Below, in pieces: positions 36,017 through 46,305 of a stretch of DNA of 64,000 nucleotides. The position numbers and the translations under genes were made by a program. Position 1 is the stretch's first letter. Each line of letters starts with the position of its first letter. This DNA comes from an uncultured Clostridia bacterium (lineage in GTDB: Bacteria > Bacillota > Clostridia > Oscillospirales > Acutalibacteraceae), in NCBI GenBank assembly GCA_947627135.1, contig CANQUV010000011.1, positions 1 through 64,000 of the forward strand, read 5' to 3'. The notes under the pieces were generated by a model that saw only the letters and a program-made list of their open reading frames with translations, ran no database searches and had not been told where the DNA came from.

Positions 36017-37072
36017 ATGACTAACATATTTGAAAATCAAACTTCCGTATGGAATACCTTTAAAAGCACTCGCCTGCCCATTGTACTTTACGGAATGGGA
36101 GACGGAGCCGACAAAGTTATAAACGCTTTTTCAAAATTTAGTATTACCCCCTCTGCCGTTATGGCCAGCGATGACTTTGTAAGGGGGCAGTCTTTCAGAG
36201 GGTATAAGGTACAGAAGTTAAGCGATATTGAAAGCGTTTATGATGATTTTATTATTGCACTTTGCTTTGGCTCCCAGCTTAAAAATGTTATGGAGCATAT
36301 ATATTCCGTTGCAAAAAAGCATAAATTGTTAGTTCCCTCCGTACCTGTTTACGGAGAAAATATATTTGATAAAAATTTTGTAGAAAAAAATCATTCTCTG
36401 GTTAATAAGGCATACAATATTTTTGCAGATGAAAAATCAAAAGATGTCTATAAAAATATTCTACTTTTTGAATACACGGGAAATATTGAATTTTTGAGAA
36501 AGGCAGAAACCCCTAAAGAAGAGGCTTTCAGCTGTATTTTAAAACTTAATGACAAAGAATTTTTTGCAGATTTAGGAGCCTGCAAGGGAGATACTGTTGA
36601 AGAATTTTTAAACTGTGTTAATAATTATGAAAAAATAATCGCATTAGAGCCTGATACAAAAAACTATGAAAAGCTAAAAGCATTTTGCAAAAATATAAAT
36701 AACAGTGAATGTTGGAATATAGCTGCATACTCAAAGGAAGCAACACTATACTTTAACAAAAAAAGCGGAAGAGGCAGTGCACAAAACAATGAGGGAATTC
36801 CCGTTATGGCTGCATCTCTTGACGGAATATTAAACGGAAGAAAAGCAACTTATATAAAGATGGATGTTGAAGGCGGAGAAAAAAAGGCGCTTGAAGGTTC
36901 GGCAGAAGTTTTAAAGAAGCACAAGCCAAAACTGAATATTGCTGCTTATCACAGAAGCGAAGATATTTTTATACTGCCTCTTATTATAAAGGCAATTAAC
37001 CCTGAATATAAAATTTATTTACGCCACCACCCGTACATACCCTTTTGGGATACTAACTTATATTGTGTTTAA
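36017..37072 (+). CDS. FkbM-family SAM-dependent methyltransferase
   Basis: 351 residues. An N-terminal Rossmann-like part (about 1-110, PIVLYGMGDGADKVINAF) precedes the FkbM methyltransferase domain (about 165-350) with FFADLGACKGDTVEEFLN (SAM site), IIALEPDTKNYEKL and the diagnostic ATYIKMDVEGGEKKALEGS. The product would O-methylate a sugar or small molecule. The RBS is GGGAG. It sits alone after the 5S gene. Confidence 0.88.
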   Translation: MTNIFENQTSVWNTFKSTRLPIVLYGMGDGADKVINAFSKFSITPSAVMASDDFVRGQSFRGYKVQKLSDIESVYDDFIIALCFGSQLKNVMEHIYSVAKKHKLLVPSVPVYGENIFDKNFVEKNHSLVNKAYNIFADEKSKDVYKNILLFEYTGNIEFLRKAETPKEEAFSCILKLNDKEFFADLGACKGDTVEEFLNCVNNYEKIIALEPDTKNYEKLKAFCKNINNSECWNIAAYSKEATLYFNKKSGRGSAQNNEGIPVMAASLDGILNGRKATYIKMDVEGGEKKALEGSAEVLKKHKPKLNIAAYHRSEDIFILPLIIKAINPEYKIYLRHHPYIPFWDTNLYCV

Positions 37073-37077
37073 AACGA

Positions 37078-37106
37078 AACTCCGCTTAAAAAAGCGGAGT
37101 TAATTT
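37078..37106 (+). terminator. Terminator of the FkbM gene
   Basis: AACTCCGCTT and AAGCGGAGTT pair perfectly around AAAA, followed by AATTTTTT. Confidence 0.9.
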
Positions 37107-37116
37107 TTTATATAAA

Positions 37117-37869
37117 TCATATATCAATCTCAAGTCCTACGGGACAATGGTCGCTTCCGTAAATATCCGAGAAAATTTCTGCATTTTTTATTTTATCTTT
37201 AATTCTGTTTGAAACTATAAAATAATCAATACGCCAGCCTGCATTGTTTTTTCTTGCGTTAAACCTATATGACCACCAAGAATATGCAAAAGCTTTATCA
37301 GGATATAAATACCTGAAACTGTCTGTAAACCCTGAATTTAAAAGTTCAGTCATTTTTCCTCTTTCTTCATCTGAAAATCCTGCGTTGCCCATATTAGGCT
37401 TGGGGTTTTTTAAATCTATTTCATTGTGTGCAACATTTAAATCTCCACAGTAAATTACCGGTTTATTCTTATCTAAAGAAGATAAATACTCCCTCATTTT
37501 ATCTTCAAATTTCATTCTGTAATCAATTCTTAAAAGTCCTTCTTTTGCATTTGGCACATAACAATTTACCAAATAGAAATTTTTATATTCAAGAGTTATT
37601 ACCCTGCCTTCGTCCGTATAATCATCACCTATTCCGTATGATATGCTCAAAGGCTCATGCTTTGTAAATACGGCAGTTCCAGAATATCCTTTTCGTTCCG
37701 CACTAAAATAATATTCTTTATATCCTTCAGGATGAAACTCCGCCTGTTCAGGCTGCATTTTTGTTTCCTGCAAACAGAAAAAATCTGCATTTTCAACATT
37801 AAAAAATTCCTCAAATCCTTTTTTTAAACAAGCTCTGAAGCCGTTTACATTCCATGAAATCAGTTTCAT
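37117..37869 (-). CDS. xth: Exodeoxyribonuclease III
   Basis: 250 residues, the family length. Shows SWNVNGFRACLKKGF, the metal-binding Glu in FCLQETKMQ, YCGDLNVAHNEIDL and the C-terminal YGSDHCPVGLEI. It is an AP endonuclease and 3'-5' exonuclease for base-excision repair. The ATG follows GGGAGATAAA. The metallopeptidase gene ends 1 bp upstream, so the two are cotranscribed. Confidence 0.96.
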   Translation of the reverse strand: MKLISWNVNGFRACLKKGFEEFFNVENADFFCLQETKMQPEQAEFHPEGYKEYYFSAERKGYSGTAVFTKHEPLSISYGIGDDYTDEGRVITLEYKNFYLVNCYVPNAKEGLLRIDYRMKFEDKMREYLSSLDKNKPVIYCGDLNVAHNEIDLKNPKPNMGNAGFSDEERGKMTELLNSGFTDSFRYLYPDKAFAYSWWSYRFNARKNNAGWRIDYFIVSNRIKDKIKNAEIFSDIYGSDHCPVGLEIDI

Positions 37870-37870
37870 T

Positions 37871-38404
37871 TTATCTCCCTTTTAAAATTTTTTCTCTTGA
37901 CTTATAATCGGGCAAAAATTTTTCCACAAGTTTATAAAAATCTTTGCTGTGGTTTTTATGAACAATATGCGCAAGCTCATGCACCACTACATAATCGACA
38001 GCTTCCATCGGATACTGCATAAGTATGTAAGAAAAGCACAAACTGTTTTTTTCGTTGCAGGAACCAAAGCGTTTTTGAGCAGAGGTTATTTTTACTCCCG
38101 TCGGTTTTAATCCCGTAATTTCACTGTAAAATTCAACTCTTTTTGGAATTATCTCCTTTGCCTTTTCTTTTAAAGCTTTTATCTGCTCATTTGATAGCAC
38201 AACTTTGTTTTTTTGCTTTTCACGCTGAATAATAATATGTTTTTGTATCCAGGTTTTATGGTCTGACAGCAGTTTTTCCACCAATTTTTTTGAATATTTA
38301 ATGGGCACACGCAGAATAATATTACAATTTTCATCAATTTCAATTGCCGCAGTTTTTCTTTTAGATTTTATAACCTGATACACATTATCCAAAATTATCA
38401 CCAT
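37871..38404 (-). CDS. YgjP-like (M48-type) metal-dependent hydrolase
   Basis: 177 residues. The zinc-binding HELAH (H-E-x-x-H) lies in YVVVHELAHIVHKNHSKDFYKLVE, with the third histidine nine residues on, as in YgjP/DUF45 proteins. KRFGSCNEKNSLCFSYILMQYP upstream is also conserved. The function in the cell is unknown. The start could be the ATG at 38404 or a TTG at 38392, which has GGTGAT at better spacing. Confidence 0.87.
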   Translation of the reverse strand: MVIILDNVYQVIKSKRKTAAIEIDENCNIILRVPIKYSKKLVEKLLSDHKTWIQKHIIIQREKQKNKVVLSNEQIKALKEKAKEIIPKRVEFYSEITGLKPTGVKITSAQKRFGSCNEKNSLCFSYILMQYPMEAVDYVVVHELAHIVHKNHSKDFYKLVEKFLPDYKSREKILKGR

Positions 38405-38533
38405 AATTATTATAAACTAAAATATAAAAATATCAATGTTACAAACAAAATAAAAAAATAATTTTATATTTTATAATCTTTTAAAAACAATCCCCGAATT
38501 TGTCCGTAAAACACTATTTATTGACAAAACCAT

Positions 38534-39268
38534 TTACAAAATCATAGCTTTAACAAACTCTGAAAATATTTTATTACTTACTGTATTTTTTTCCGAATAA
38601 AACTCCGGATGCCATTGAATACCCCATATAAATTCCTTTCTTTTACAGCAAATCGCTTCAACAAGGCCGTCTTCTGAAAAAGCCATCGGGATCAAACTTT
38701 TACCGCATTTTTTAATTCCCTGATGATGATAGCTGTTTACAGGTATTTCCGTTTTTTTGAGAAGTGCATAAAGAGGAGTTCCTTTAACAATTTTTATCTT
38801 GTGAGCCTCTCTGTCGTAAGGATAAGACATACAATGCTCAATCTTTTTATCAGTTTTTATTTCGCTGTTTATATCTTGATATAATGTGCCCTCCATAAGA
38901 ACATTTATAAGCTGTATTCCTCTGCAAATTCCCAAAAGAGGCTTGTTATCCTTATAAGCTTTTTTAAATATAAAAGTTTCAAGTTCGTCTCTTTTACTGT
39001 TAGTTTTCCCGCAATAACTTTTTCTTTTTTCGTTATAAAGCTTTGGATCAACATCGTGACCGCCTGTCAATAAAATTCCGCTGCACATATTATAAAGTTC
39101 AAGAGCATCTTCTTTTTTGATATTAAGAGGAAACATCATCGGAATTGCACCTGCTCTGTAAATTCCGTCAATATATCCCGGCAGCATCCACAATGAATTT
39201 TTTTCATCATCATATAGGGGCATAACCCCAACAATAGGCTTTTTATCTTTATTATTTGTATTTATCAT
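38534..39268 (-). CDS. Class I glutamine amidotransferase-like hydrolase (peptidase C26)
   Basis: 244 residues. The catalytic Cys lies in LLGICRGIQLINVLMEG, with His and Glu in IWGIQWHPEF. GILLTGGHDVDPKLY is typical of gamma-glutamyl-GABA hydrolase (PuuD-like) proteins. It probably releases glutamate from gamma-glutamyl compounds. The exact substrate is unknown. No puu genes are nearby. Confidence 0.88.
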   Translation of the reverse strand: MINTNNKDKKPIVGVMPLYDDEKNSLWMLPGYIDGIYRAGAIPMMFPLNIKKEDALELYNMCSGILLTGGHDVDPKLYNEKRKSYCGKTNSKRDELETFIFKKAYKDNKPLLGICRGIQLINVLMEGTLYQDINSEIKTDKKIEHCMSYPYDREAHKIKIVKGTPLYALLKKTEIPVNSYHHQGIKKCGKSLIPMAFSEDGLVEAICCKRKEFIWGIQWHPEFYSEKNTVSNKIFSEFVKAMIL

Positions 39269-39345
39269 ACAATCCCTTCTTTATATCTTTATAATTAAAA
39301 TTAAATATAAATTACATATATTTTAATCCCTTTTTACAAACAAAA

Positions 39346-39374
39346 AAGGACAAAAGCAAAACGCCTTTGTCCTT
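39346..39374 (-). terminator. Terminator of the Na/Pi cotransporter gene
   Basis: AAGGACAAAAG and CCTTTGTCCTT pair with one mismatch. On the minus strand they are followed by TTTTTTGTTTG. Confidence 0.75.
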
Positions 39375-39443
39375 AAAATCATTTTATCATTTAGCTTTAT
39401 TAATGTCAACCGAAAAAATATTAATTTTACCGTAATTTTTTAC

Positions 39444-41201
39444 TTAAGCATTTTTCGGCAACACATATTTTTGACTGAAGTTTAAATATCTTTCTTTGAA
39501 TTTACCTGCATCTTCTGCTTTAATTTCGTTTAAATATTCGTGAGTTCCAAAGCTGTCCAAATGAATTTGTATAATGCAGACTGCAATATTAGAACAGTGA
39601 TCCGAAACTCTTTCACAGCTTGTCAGCAAATCATTCAGAACAAATCCCATTTCAATAGTACATTCTCCGTTTTGCAAACGGGCAATATGACGGGATTTGA
39701 TCTTATCTGCCAATCTGTCGATTACCTGTTCCAAAGGTTCAACTGTTTCTGCAAGCTTTATATTGTTATTATGAAAAGCAAAAATAGTTGTCTCTAAAAC
39801 CTCGTTCAAAGCACTTATTAAAACATTAAGCTCTTTTTTAGCTTTATCTGTAAAATCTATTTTTTTATCAAACATTTCTTTTGCACTTGATAAAATATTT
39901 ACGGCATAATCACTGATTCTTTCAAAATCGTTAATACAATGCAAAAGTCTTGATACCTCTTGACTATCCCTTACAGTAAGATTTTTGCGACTTAATTTAA
40001 CCAGATAAGAACCCAAAACATCTTCATATTTATCTATTTTCTCTTCGTTTTCTATTATATCCTCGGCAATTTTTTCATCGTACTCGTTTATAAGGTTTAA
40101 CGCTTCAAGAATCGTTTTGTATGCTTTATCAGCCATTTTAGAGGTCATGGCTGTACATTGTTCCGTTGCTATTGCAGGAGTGTTTAAAAATCTTTCATCA
40201 ATAAATATTGTTTCTTCATCGTCATGCTTGTCCCTTATTGTAAGACACGCAAGCTTTTCAAGCTGCTTTGAAAATGGCAAAAGAAGTGCTGTTGAAAGCA
40301 GGTTAAATGCTGTATGTATAACTGCAATTTCAGCAGGTCCAACAACTTCATTAATAAACGAAAAATGCATAAACGCATTTACTCCATAGAATACCGCTAA
40401 CCATACAAGTGTTCCTATTATATTAAAATACAAGTGTACAAAAGCTGCACGCTTTGCATTCTTCTTTGCTCCTATACATGAGATCATAGCAGTAACGCAG
40501 GTACCTATGTTTTGTCCCATTACAATGGGAATGGCCATACCGTATGTAATACTTCCTGTGGAGGAAAGCGCCTGCAAAATACCCACTGATGCACTGGAAC
40601 TCTGAATAACAGCAGTTAAAGCTGCACCTGCAAGAACACCAAAGATTGGATTTTGGAACATAGTTAGAAAATTGGTAAATTCAGGAACATCTGCAAGCGG
40701 AGCAACTGAATCGCTCATTAAATCCATACCAAACATAAGAATGGCAAAGCCAACTAAAATTGCGCCGATATCCTTTTTATGACCTGATTTTGTAAACATT
40801 ATAAGAATGATTCCCACAAATGCAAAAAGTGGAGAAAAGTTAATGGGCTTTAGCAGCTGCATTATGAGGCTGTCGCCCTCAATACCGGAAAGGCTTAAAA
40901 TCCAAGCGGTAATCGTAGTACCTACATTGGCGCCCATTATGATTCCGATAGCCTGTTTCAACTTCATAATACCCGAGTTTACAAAGCCTACAACCATTAC
41001 CGTTGTGGCCGATGAGGACTGAATAACTGCCGTTACACCTGCACCGAGCAAAAATCCTTTTATAGTATTAGAGGTCATTTTTTCAAGAGTTTTTTCAAAT
41101 CTTCCCCCCGAAAGCTTTTCAAGTCCATCGCCAAGTGTGTTCATTCCGAATAAAAAGAATGCAAGTCCGCCCAATAGCGAAAACACGGAAAAAATATCCA
41201 T
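39444..41201 (-). CDS. Na+/phosphate cotransporter with C-terminal PhoU domain
   Basis: 585 residues from the ATG at 41201 (AAGGAG upstream). Residues about 5-310 form the NptA/Na-Pi-II transporter with two inverted repeats, each with the QSSSATT/QSSSASV signature (VTAVIQSSSATTVMVVG and LTAVIQSSSASVGILQ). Residues about 350-560 form a PhoU-like helical domain. It imports phosphate or a related anion with sodium. The location next to phoBR and pst fits a secondary phosphate uptake route. Confidence 0.93.
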   Translation of the reverse strand: MDIFSVFSLLGGLAFFLFGMNTLGDGLEKLSGGRFEKTLEKMTSNTIKGFLLGAGVTAVIQSSSATTVMVVGFVNSGIMKLKQAIGIIMGANVGTTITAWILSLSGIEGDSLIMQLLKPINFSPLFAFVGIILIMFTKSGHKKDIGAILVGFAILMFGMDLMSDSVAPLADVPEFTNFLTMFQNPIFGVLAGAALTAVIQSSSASVGILQALSSTGSITYGMAIPIVMGQNIGTCVTAMISCIGAKKNAKRAAFVHLYFNIIGTLVWLAVFYGVNAFMHFSFINEVVGPAEIAVIHTAFNLLSTALLLPFSKQLEKLACLTIRDKHDDEETIFIDERFLNTPAIATEQCTAMTSKMADKAYKTILEALNLINEYDEKIAEDIIENEEKIDKYEDVLGSYLVKLSRKNLTVRDSQEVSRLLHCINDFERISDYAVNILSSAKEMFDKKIDFTDKAKKELNVLISALNEVLETTIFAFHNNNIKLAETVEPLEQVIDRLADKIKSRHIARLQNGECTIEMGFVLNDLLTSCERVSDHCSNIAVCIIQIHLDSFGTHEYLNEIKAEDAGKFKERYLNFSQKYVLPKNA

Positions 41202-41372
41202 GAAGTATTCCACTCCTTGATTTAATTTAAGCGAGAATAGTTTAATATGTAAAATATTTATAAATTTATTTACACATTTATAACTTTAATTACAAATTTA
41301 TATTTACCACAAATCATTTTAATGCTAACATATTTTTCTATCTATTGCAAGACGATTTTTCTATAATCATAA

Positions 41373-41406
41373 AAAAAGAGACACATTTTAAAAATGTGTC
41401 TCTTTT
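41373..41406 (-). terminator. Terminator of phoBR
   Basis: AAAAAGAGACACATTTT and AAAATGTGTCTCTTTTT form a perfect 17-bp stem downstream of phoR. Confidence 0.9.
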
Positions 41407-41441
41407 TGTATAAAACCATCGGTTTTTATCAAAAATTTATG

Positions 41442-43118
41442 TTAAATATTTTCATTATTATTAAGCATAAAGCTTACAGTTATTTCAGTTCCTTGATTCA
41501 ATTTACTGTCAAGGCTAATTGAGGCGTTATGCTGTTCTGCAATATATTTAACTATTGCAAGGCCCAAACCTGTTCCCCCTGTTTTTTTTGAACGGCTTTT
41601 ATCAACTCGATAAAATCTTTCAAAAATCCTGTTTTGATGTTCGGGAGGAATACCGATTCCCGTATCTTTCACTGTTAAAATGGCTTTATCTTCTTTCTTT
41701 TTTATACTTATCTCTACCAATCCTCCATACTTATTATATCGAATTGCATTATCGCAGAGATTATAGACAAGCTCGTAAATTAAACTTTTATCGCCTAAAA
41801 TGACTGCATCTTCTCCTTTGCAGGACACCTTAATATTTCTTTTATCTGCGTTAATTTTCAGATTTTCACTACATTCCTTTGCAATATCAAGTAAATTTAC
41901 ATTTTGCTTCTGATTCTGTTCCAAAGGTTCATCAAGCTGAGAAAGTTTTAAAATATCGCTGATTAAGGCAACCAGTCTGCCTGCTTCATCGCAAATTTTA
42001 TGTGCAAAGACTTTAACATCTTCAGGCTTTGCCATTCCGTATTCTATCATTTCCGCATAACCTGAAATTGATGTAAGAGGAGTTTTCAGTTCATGAGAAA
42101 CATTAGCTGTAAACTCACGTCGCATATTTTCTGCTTTTTTCTTCTCCGTAACATCCATAATAAGAGCGATCGCTCCGTTTTGTACATTATTATGGAAAAC
42201 AGGACTTACAAGAACCTGTATTTCTTTATCTTCTATTTTTAAATCAATATGATTGCTTTCTCCTTTTAATGCCATATCAACAGCTTTTATAAATTTTTCT
42301 GCTCTTGAAAAATTTATAATATTTACTTTAATAACATCATTAGCTTGTAAAAGCTTTACTGCACTTTCATTTTTCATAAGGACATTTTTCTCCATATCAA
42401 AAAGTACAAATCCCTCTGACATATTTGCTATTAATACATTAATTTTTTCTTTTTCCTGTTTTAAATTTTCAATATGCTTTTTTATTTTTTCTCTTTGTAC
42501 TTCTATAATATTTGAAAACGGGATCAGCTCTTCGTAAGTTACATTTTCTGGGTCAATTACCATATCTTTAATAGGTCGAATAATTCCGTTTGTGGCTTCT
42601 GCAGAAAAAATAAGACATATAGCAAAAACATATAAAACAATAATTACAACCAACGGAAAAAATCCTTTTAACAATGAAAAAACACTGTCTGCTTCCTGTG
42701 AAACACGCAACACATATCCGTTATCCAAAAGTCGTGCATAATAATAGCTTGTTTTTTCTATGGTTGCAGAATTACGCTGACTCTCTCCGCTTCCTTTTTC
42801 TCTTGCTTCAATAATTTCGGGTCTGTCGTTATGATTTTCCGATTTTGCCTTATCGGATCGTGTTGAATTATCCGTTACTACATTTCCCTCTTTATCGATC
42901 AGCGTAACTCTTACTCCGTTTTCTTTAAAATAAGAAAAATCTTCATAATTGTCTTTGTAATATTCCTCTGCCGCAAGATTTCCGCAGGTTTCAAGGTCAC
43001 TTTTAACCTGCTCTGTAAAAAAATACCAAAAAATAAAGCTTAATGATACTGCAGTGAGTAAAATTGATATAATCCCCACAAATAAAAGCTTTTTTGTAAT
43101 TTTAGTTTTAAGTTTCAT
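41442..43118 (-). CDS. phoR: Phosphate-regulon sensor histidine kinase
   Basis: 558 residues. Two transmembrane helices (about 10-33 and 155-178) flank an extracellular sensor domain. A PAS domain follows (about 225-320), then HisKA with the phosphorylated His in VSHELKTPLTS, and HATPase_c with NLCDNAIRYNK, DTGIGIPPEH and GGTGLGLAIVK. It begins directly after the phoB stop (TAA-ATG), so the two are cotranslated. Assigned to PhoR by architecture and by the adjacent pst-phoU operon. Confidence 0.92.
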   Translation of the reverse strand: MKLKTKITKKLLFVGIISILLTAVSLSFIFWYFFTEQVKSDLETCGNLAAEEYYKDNYEDFSYFKENGVRVTLIDKEGNVVTDNSTRSDKAKSENHNDRPEIIEAREKGSGESQRNSATIEKTSYYYARLLDNGYVLRVSQEADSVFSLLKGFFPLVVIIVLYVFAICLIFSAEATNGIIRPIKDMVIDPENVTYEELIPFSNIIEVQREKIKKHIENLKQEKEKINVLIANMSEGFVLFDMEKNVLMKNESAVKLLQANDVIKVNIINFSRAEKFIKAVDMALKGESNHIDLKIEDKEIQVLVSPVFHNNVQNGAIALIMDVTEKKKAENMRREFTANVSHELKTPLTSISGYAEMIEYGMAKPEDVKVFAHKICDEAGRLVALISDILKLSQLDEPLEQNQKQNVNLLDIAKECSENLKINADKRNIKVSCKGEDAVILGDKSLIYELVYNLCDNAIRYNKYGGLVEISIKKKEDKAILTVKDTGIGIPPEHQNRIFERFYRVDKSRSKKTGGTGLGLAIVKYIAEQHNASISLDSKLNQGTEITVSFMLNNNENI

Positions 43119-43787
43119 TTAATCACCAGCTTTATATCCGACATTTCTCACAGTTTTTATAATTTTACCGGCTTCTCCTAATTTTTGTCTGAGTGTTTTT
43201 ATATGCATATCCACCGTTCTGCTTTCGCCCTCAAAATCATATCCCCATACTTTTTCTATCAGTCTTTCTCTCGAAAGTGCTATACCTGTATTTTTTAAAA
43301 AGTACTTTAAAAGCTCGTATTCTTTATATGTGAGAATACATTCATTTCCGTCTACAATCACCTTGTGCTTACTGTCATCTATTAAAATTCCGCCGTATTC
43401 AATAATATCAGCCTGTTCTTTGTCCGAACACCTTCTGAGTATTGCTTTTACTCTTGATACCAACTCCATTACGCCAAAAGGTTTTGTAATATAATCATCT
43501 GCGCCCAAGTCAAGTCCTTTAACTTTATCAATTTCGGTTGTCTTTGCAGTTACCATAATTACAGGAACTTTCTTTATATTTGCATTATTTCTTATTTTAC
43601 GAAGAATTGAAAGTCCGTCTTCTTCAGGAAGCATTATATCAAGTAAAATTAATGATGGCTTTTCTTTATCACAGGCACTATAAAAATCGGTACTGTCAGG
43701 AAATGATTTTACCTGGTATCCGCTGTTTTTTAAAGCATAGCTTTCCATTTCTCGAATATCTGCGTCATCTTCAATTATATAAATCAA
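43119..43787 (-). CDS. phoB: Phosphate-regulon response regulator, OmpR/PhoB family
   Basis: 222 residues from a TTG at 43787, preceded by AAGGAGG. Receiver domain: acidic pair DD, phospho-acceptor Asp50 in LILLDIMLPEEDG, Thr in VTAKT and Lys in YITKPFG. The C-terminal winged helix has YKEYELLKYFLKN, VWGYDFEGESRTVDMHIKTLRQKLG and the usual TVRNVGYK end. It should bind the Pho-box repeats upstream of pstS. Confidence 0.93.
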   Translation of the reverse strand: MIYIIEDDADIREMESYALKNSGYQVKSFPDSTDFYSACDKEKPSLILLDIMLPEEDGLSILRKIRNNANIKKVPVIMVTAKTTEIDKVKGLDLGADDYITKPFGVMELVSRVKAILRRCSDKEQADIIEYGGILIDDSKHKVIVDGNECILTYKEYELLKYFLKNTGIALSRERLIEKVWGYDFEGESRTVDMHIKTLRQKLGEAGKIIKTVRNVGYKAGD

Positions 43788-43949
43788 TTTTTATCCTCCT
43801 TGCGGAAAAATAATTTTATAATATATTAAATATTATAACACAGTTTAGTGATTTTGTAATCAGATAATAATGTTTTGATGTAATCGTTTTTTAATGAATA
43901 TTTAAAAACTTCTTTTTATATATCATCGCTTTTATTTTATAAACAAAAA

Positions 43950-43970
43950 GCAGAGCGTATGCCCTGCCTT
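43950..43970 (-). terminator. Probable terminator of the pst-phoU operon
   Basis: GCAGAGC and GCCCTGC form a short stem with one mismatch, followed on the minus strand by TTTTTG. It lies about 18 bp after phoU. Confidence 0.55.
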
Positions 43971-43985
43971 ATTAAAAACGGTTTG

Positions 43986-44648
43986 TTATTTTCCTGAAAG
44001 CTTGTGATCTCCTGTTATTGAAAATATAACCCATTCTGCAATATTAGTTGCATGGTCGCCTATTCTTTCAAAATACTTTGCAACCATTAATAAATCAAGA
44101 GCTATGGCTCCTTTTGAGCTGTCTTCAGTTATAAGCTTAATCATATCGCACTGAACCTTGCTGAAAAGTTCATCTACAATATCGTCGCTTTTGCAAACAG
44201 ACATGGCAAGTACAACATCTTTTGTAACAAAAGCATTTACCGCCTGTGTTACCATTTGTTTCATTTGCTCTGCCATATCAGTAATATGTTTAAGATTATG
44301 AACATAGGAATTTTTCGAAATTATTTTGCAAATTTCCGCAACATCAGATGATTGATCCCCTATTCTCTCCATGTCTGTAATCATTTTTAAAGCAGAAGAA
44401 ATAAGTCTTAAATCTTTGGCAACAGGCTGCTGATGTAAAATAAGTTTTAAACAAAATGCTTCAATGTCTTTTTCTTTTTGATTAATTTGAATTTCTATTT
44501 TATCAACAAGGTTTGCTTCTTCAATATCCTTTTGAGTTAAAGCATTTACAGCATGAGTTATTGCATTTTCTATTAATGCACCCATTTCAACAAGTTCATT
44601 ATTAAGCTTTGTAAGTTCTACATCATAATATTCTCTCATATTATCCAA
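43986..44648 (-). CDS. phoU: Phosphate transport system regulator PhoU
   Basis: 220 residues, two three-helix PhoU repeats. Conserved metal-site blocks are [27 protein letters not shown] and [24 protein letters not shown]. PhoU inhibits PhoR signalling when phosphate is plentiful. It overlaps pstB by 8 bp. Confidence 0.96.
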   Translation of the reverse strand: MDNMREYYDVELTKLNNELVEMGALIENAITHAVNALTQKDIEEANLVDKIEIQINQKEKDIEAFCLKLILHQQPVAKDLRLISSALKMITDMERIGDQSSDVAEICKIISKNSYVHNLKHITDMAEQMKQMVTQAVNAFVTKDVVLAMSVCKSDDIVDELFSKVQCDMIKLITEDSSKGAIALDLLMVAKYFERIGDHATNIAEWVIFSITGDHKLSGK

Positions 44649-45390
44649 ACCTTCCTGTAATGTATTCTTCTGTCTTTTGCTCTTTAGGCGATGAGAAAAT
44701 CGTGTCTGTATCGTTATATTCTATCATTTCTCCCAACAGAAAAAATGCTGTATAATCAGATACTCTCAATGCCTGCTGCATATTATGGGTAACCATTATA
44801 ATTGTATATTCATTTTTAAGCTTCATACAAAGCTCTTCAATTTTACCGGTCGAAATAGGATCAAGTGCAGATGTTGCCTCGTCCATTAACAGGACCTCCG
44901 GTTTAACTGCCAACGCTCTTGCTATACATAATCTTTGCTGCTGTCCGCCTGAAAGTCCTAATGCACTCTTTTTAAGACGGTCTTTAAGTTCATCCCAGAT
45001 TGCAGCATCCTTTAAGGTTTGTTCAACAATTTCGTCAAGCTGTTTTTTATTTTTTACTCCGTGTGTTCTCGGTCCGAATGCAATATTGTCATATACACTC
45101 ATGGGAAACGGGTTTGCCTTTTGAAATACCATTCCTACTCTTTTTCTTAAAACATTAACATCCATATTGCCGTAAATATCTTCGCCGTCAAGCTTTAAGC
45201 TTCCTGTAATTTTGCAGCCTTCAACTAAATCGTTCATCCTGTTTAGTGACTTTAACAACGTAGATTTTCCGCAGCCTGACGGTCCAATAAAAGCTGTTAT
45301 TTTGTTTTTCTGCATATTCAGGTTAATATTTTTTAAAGCGTGGAATTTGCCGTAATGCAGATTCATACTTTGTATCTGAAATTTATCCAT
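44641..45390 (-). CDS. pstB: Phosphate ABC transporter ATP-binding protein
   Basis: 249 residues. Walker [21 protein letters not shown], the PstB-specific [18 protein letters not shown], signature [16 protein letters not shown], Walker [13 protein letters not shown] and the H-loop MVTHNM. Fourth gene of the pst operon. Confidence 0.97.
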   Translation of the reverse strand: MDKFQIQSMNLHYGKFHALKNINLNMQKNKITAFIGPSGCGKSTLLKSLNRMNDLVEGCKITGSLKLDGEDIYGNMDVNVLRKRVGMVFQKANPFPMSVYDNIAFGPRTHGVKNKKQLDEIVEQTLKDAAIWDELKDRLKKSALGLSGGQQQRLCIARALAVKPEVLLMDEATSALDPISTGKIEELCMKLKNEYTIIMVTHNMQQALRVSDYTAFFLLGEMIEYNDTDTIFSSPKEQKTEEYITGRFG

Positions 45391-45399
45391 ACTATATCT

Positions 45400-46305
45400 T
45401 TACCCCTTCTTACTGCCAAGTTTCTTTGCTATAAAAGCTGAAAGTGTGTTAATGCCAAATACCAACACAAGAAGTACCACTGCCGTACCCCATGCCTGAT
45501 TTGTATATAATCCTTCGTTTGCAAGAACATACATGTGTATTGCAAGAGTTCTGCCTGAATCCATAACGTTTGTAGCTGTGCCTGTTGCGGAACCGGAAGT
45601 ATAAATTAAAGCGGCAGTTTCACCAACAATTCTGCCTATTGCAAGAATAATACCCGCCAAAATTCCCGGCATTGAACTGGGAAGAATAATTTTTACTATT
45701 GTTCTGAGTTTTCCCGCACCAAGTCCGAAACTGCCCTCTCTGTAAGAATCAGGAACTGTCAACAATGATTCTTCAGTTGTACGCATAATAGTAGGCAAAA
45801 CCATAATTGCAAGAGTAAATGAACCTGCAAGAAGCGACATATTCCAATGAAGAGCAGTAACAAAGAACATCATACCGAAAAGCCCGTAAACAATAGATGG
45901 AATACCAGAGAGTGTTTCAGCCATTGTTCTGATGACCTTTACAAGTTTGTTTCCTTTTTTTGCGTACTCTGCAAGATAAATTGCAGCCCCTACTCCAAAT
46001 GGGACAGCTATGGCAAGCGTTAAACAAGTAATAATTAAAGTATTTATAATAGAAGGCATACAGGATACATTTTCCGAATTGTATTCCCAAGCGAAAAGTT
46101 CGGGAGTAAGGTTAGGAATACCCTTAACAAGTATATATACCATTAAGAAAATAAGTGCTGCCGCAGACAGAAAAGCCGCAAGTCCTACAATTATTAAAAG
46201 CAGGAAAGAGAGTGGTTTTCTTTTATAGGAAAGCATACGCTGTTTAAAGGAAATTTTATTAATAGGTTTTAAATTCAAAACAGAACTATTAATATTTTTA
46301 GCCAT
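45400..46305 (-). CDS. pstA: Phosphate ABC transporter permease PstA
   Basis: 301 residues from the ATG at 46305, which has AGGAG at 8-nt spacing within the end of pstC. Six transmembrane helices, with ETLSGIPSIVYGLFGMMFF and the EAA-type loop YREGSFGLGAGKLRTIVKIILPSSMPGILAG. It pairs with PstC in the membrane and overlaps pstC by 8 bp. Confidence 0.96.
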   Translation of the reverse strand: MAKNINSSVLNLKPINKISFKQRMLSYKRKPLSFLLLIIVGLAAFLSAAALIFLMVYILVKGIPNLTPELFAWEYNSENVSCMPSIINTLIITCLTLAIAVPFGVGAAIYLAEYAKKGNKLVKVIRTMAETLSGIPSIVYGLFGMMFFVTALHWNMSLLAGSFTLAIMVLPTIMRTTEESLLTVPDSYREGSFGLGAGKLRTIVKIILPSSMPGILAGIILAIGRIVGETAALIYTSGSATGTATNVMDSGRTLAIHMYVLANEGLYTNQAWGTAVVLLVLVFGINTLSAFIAKKLGSKKG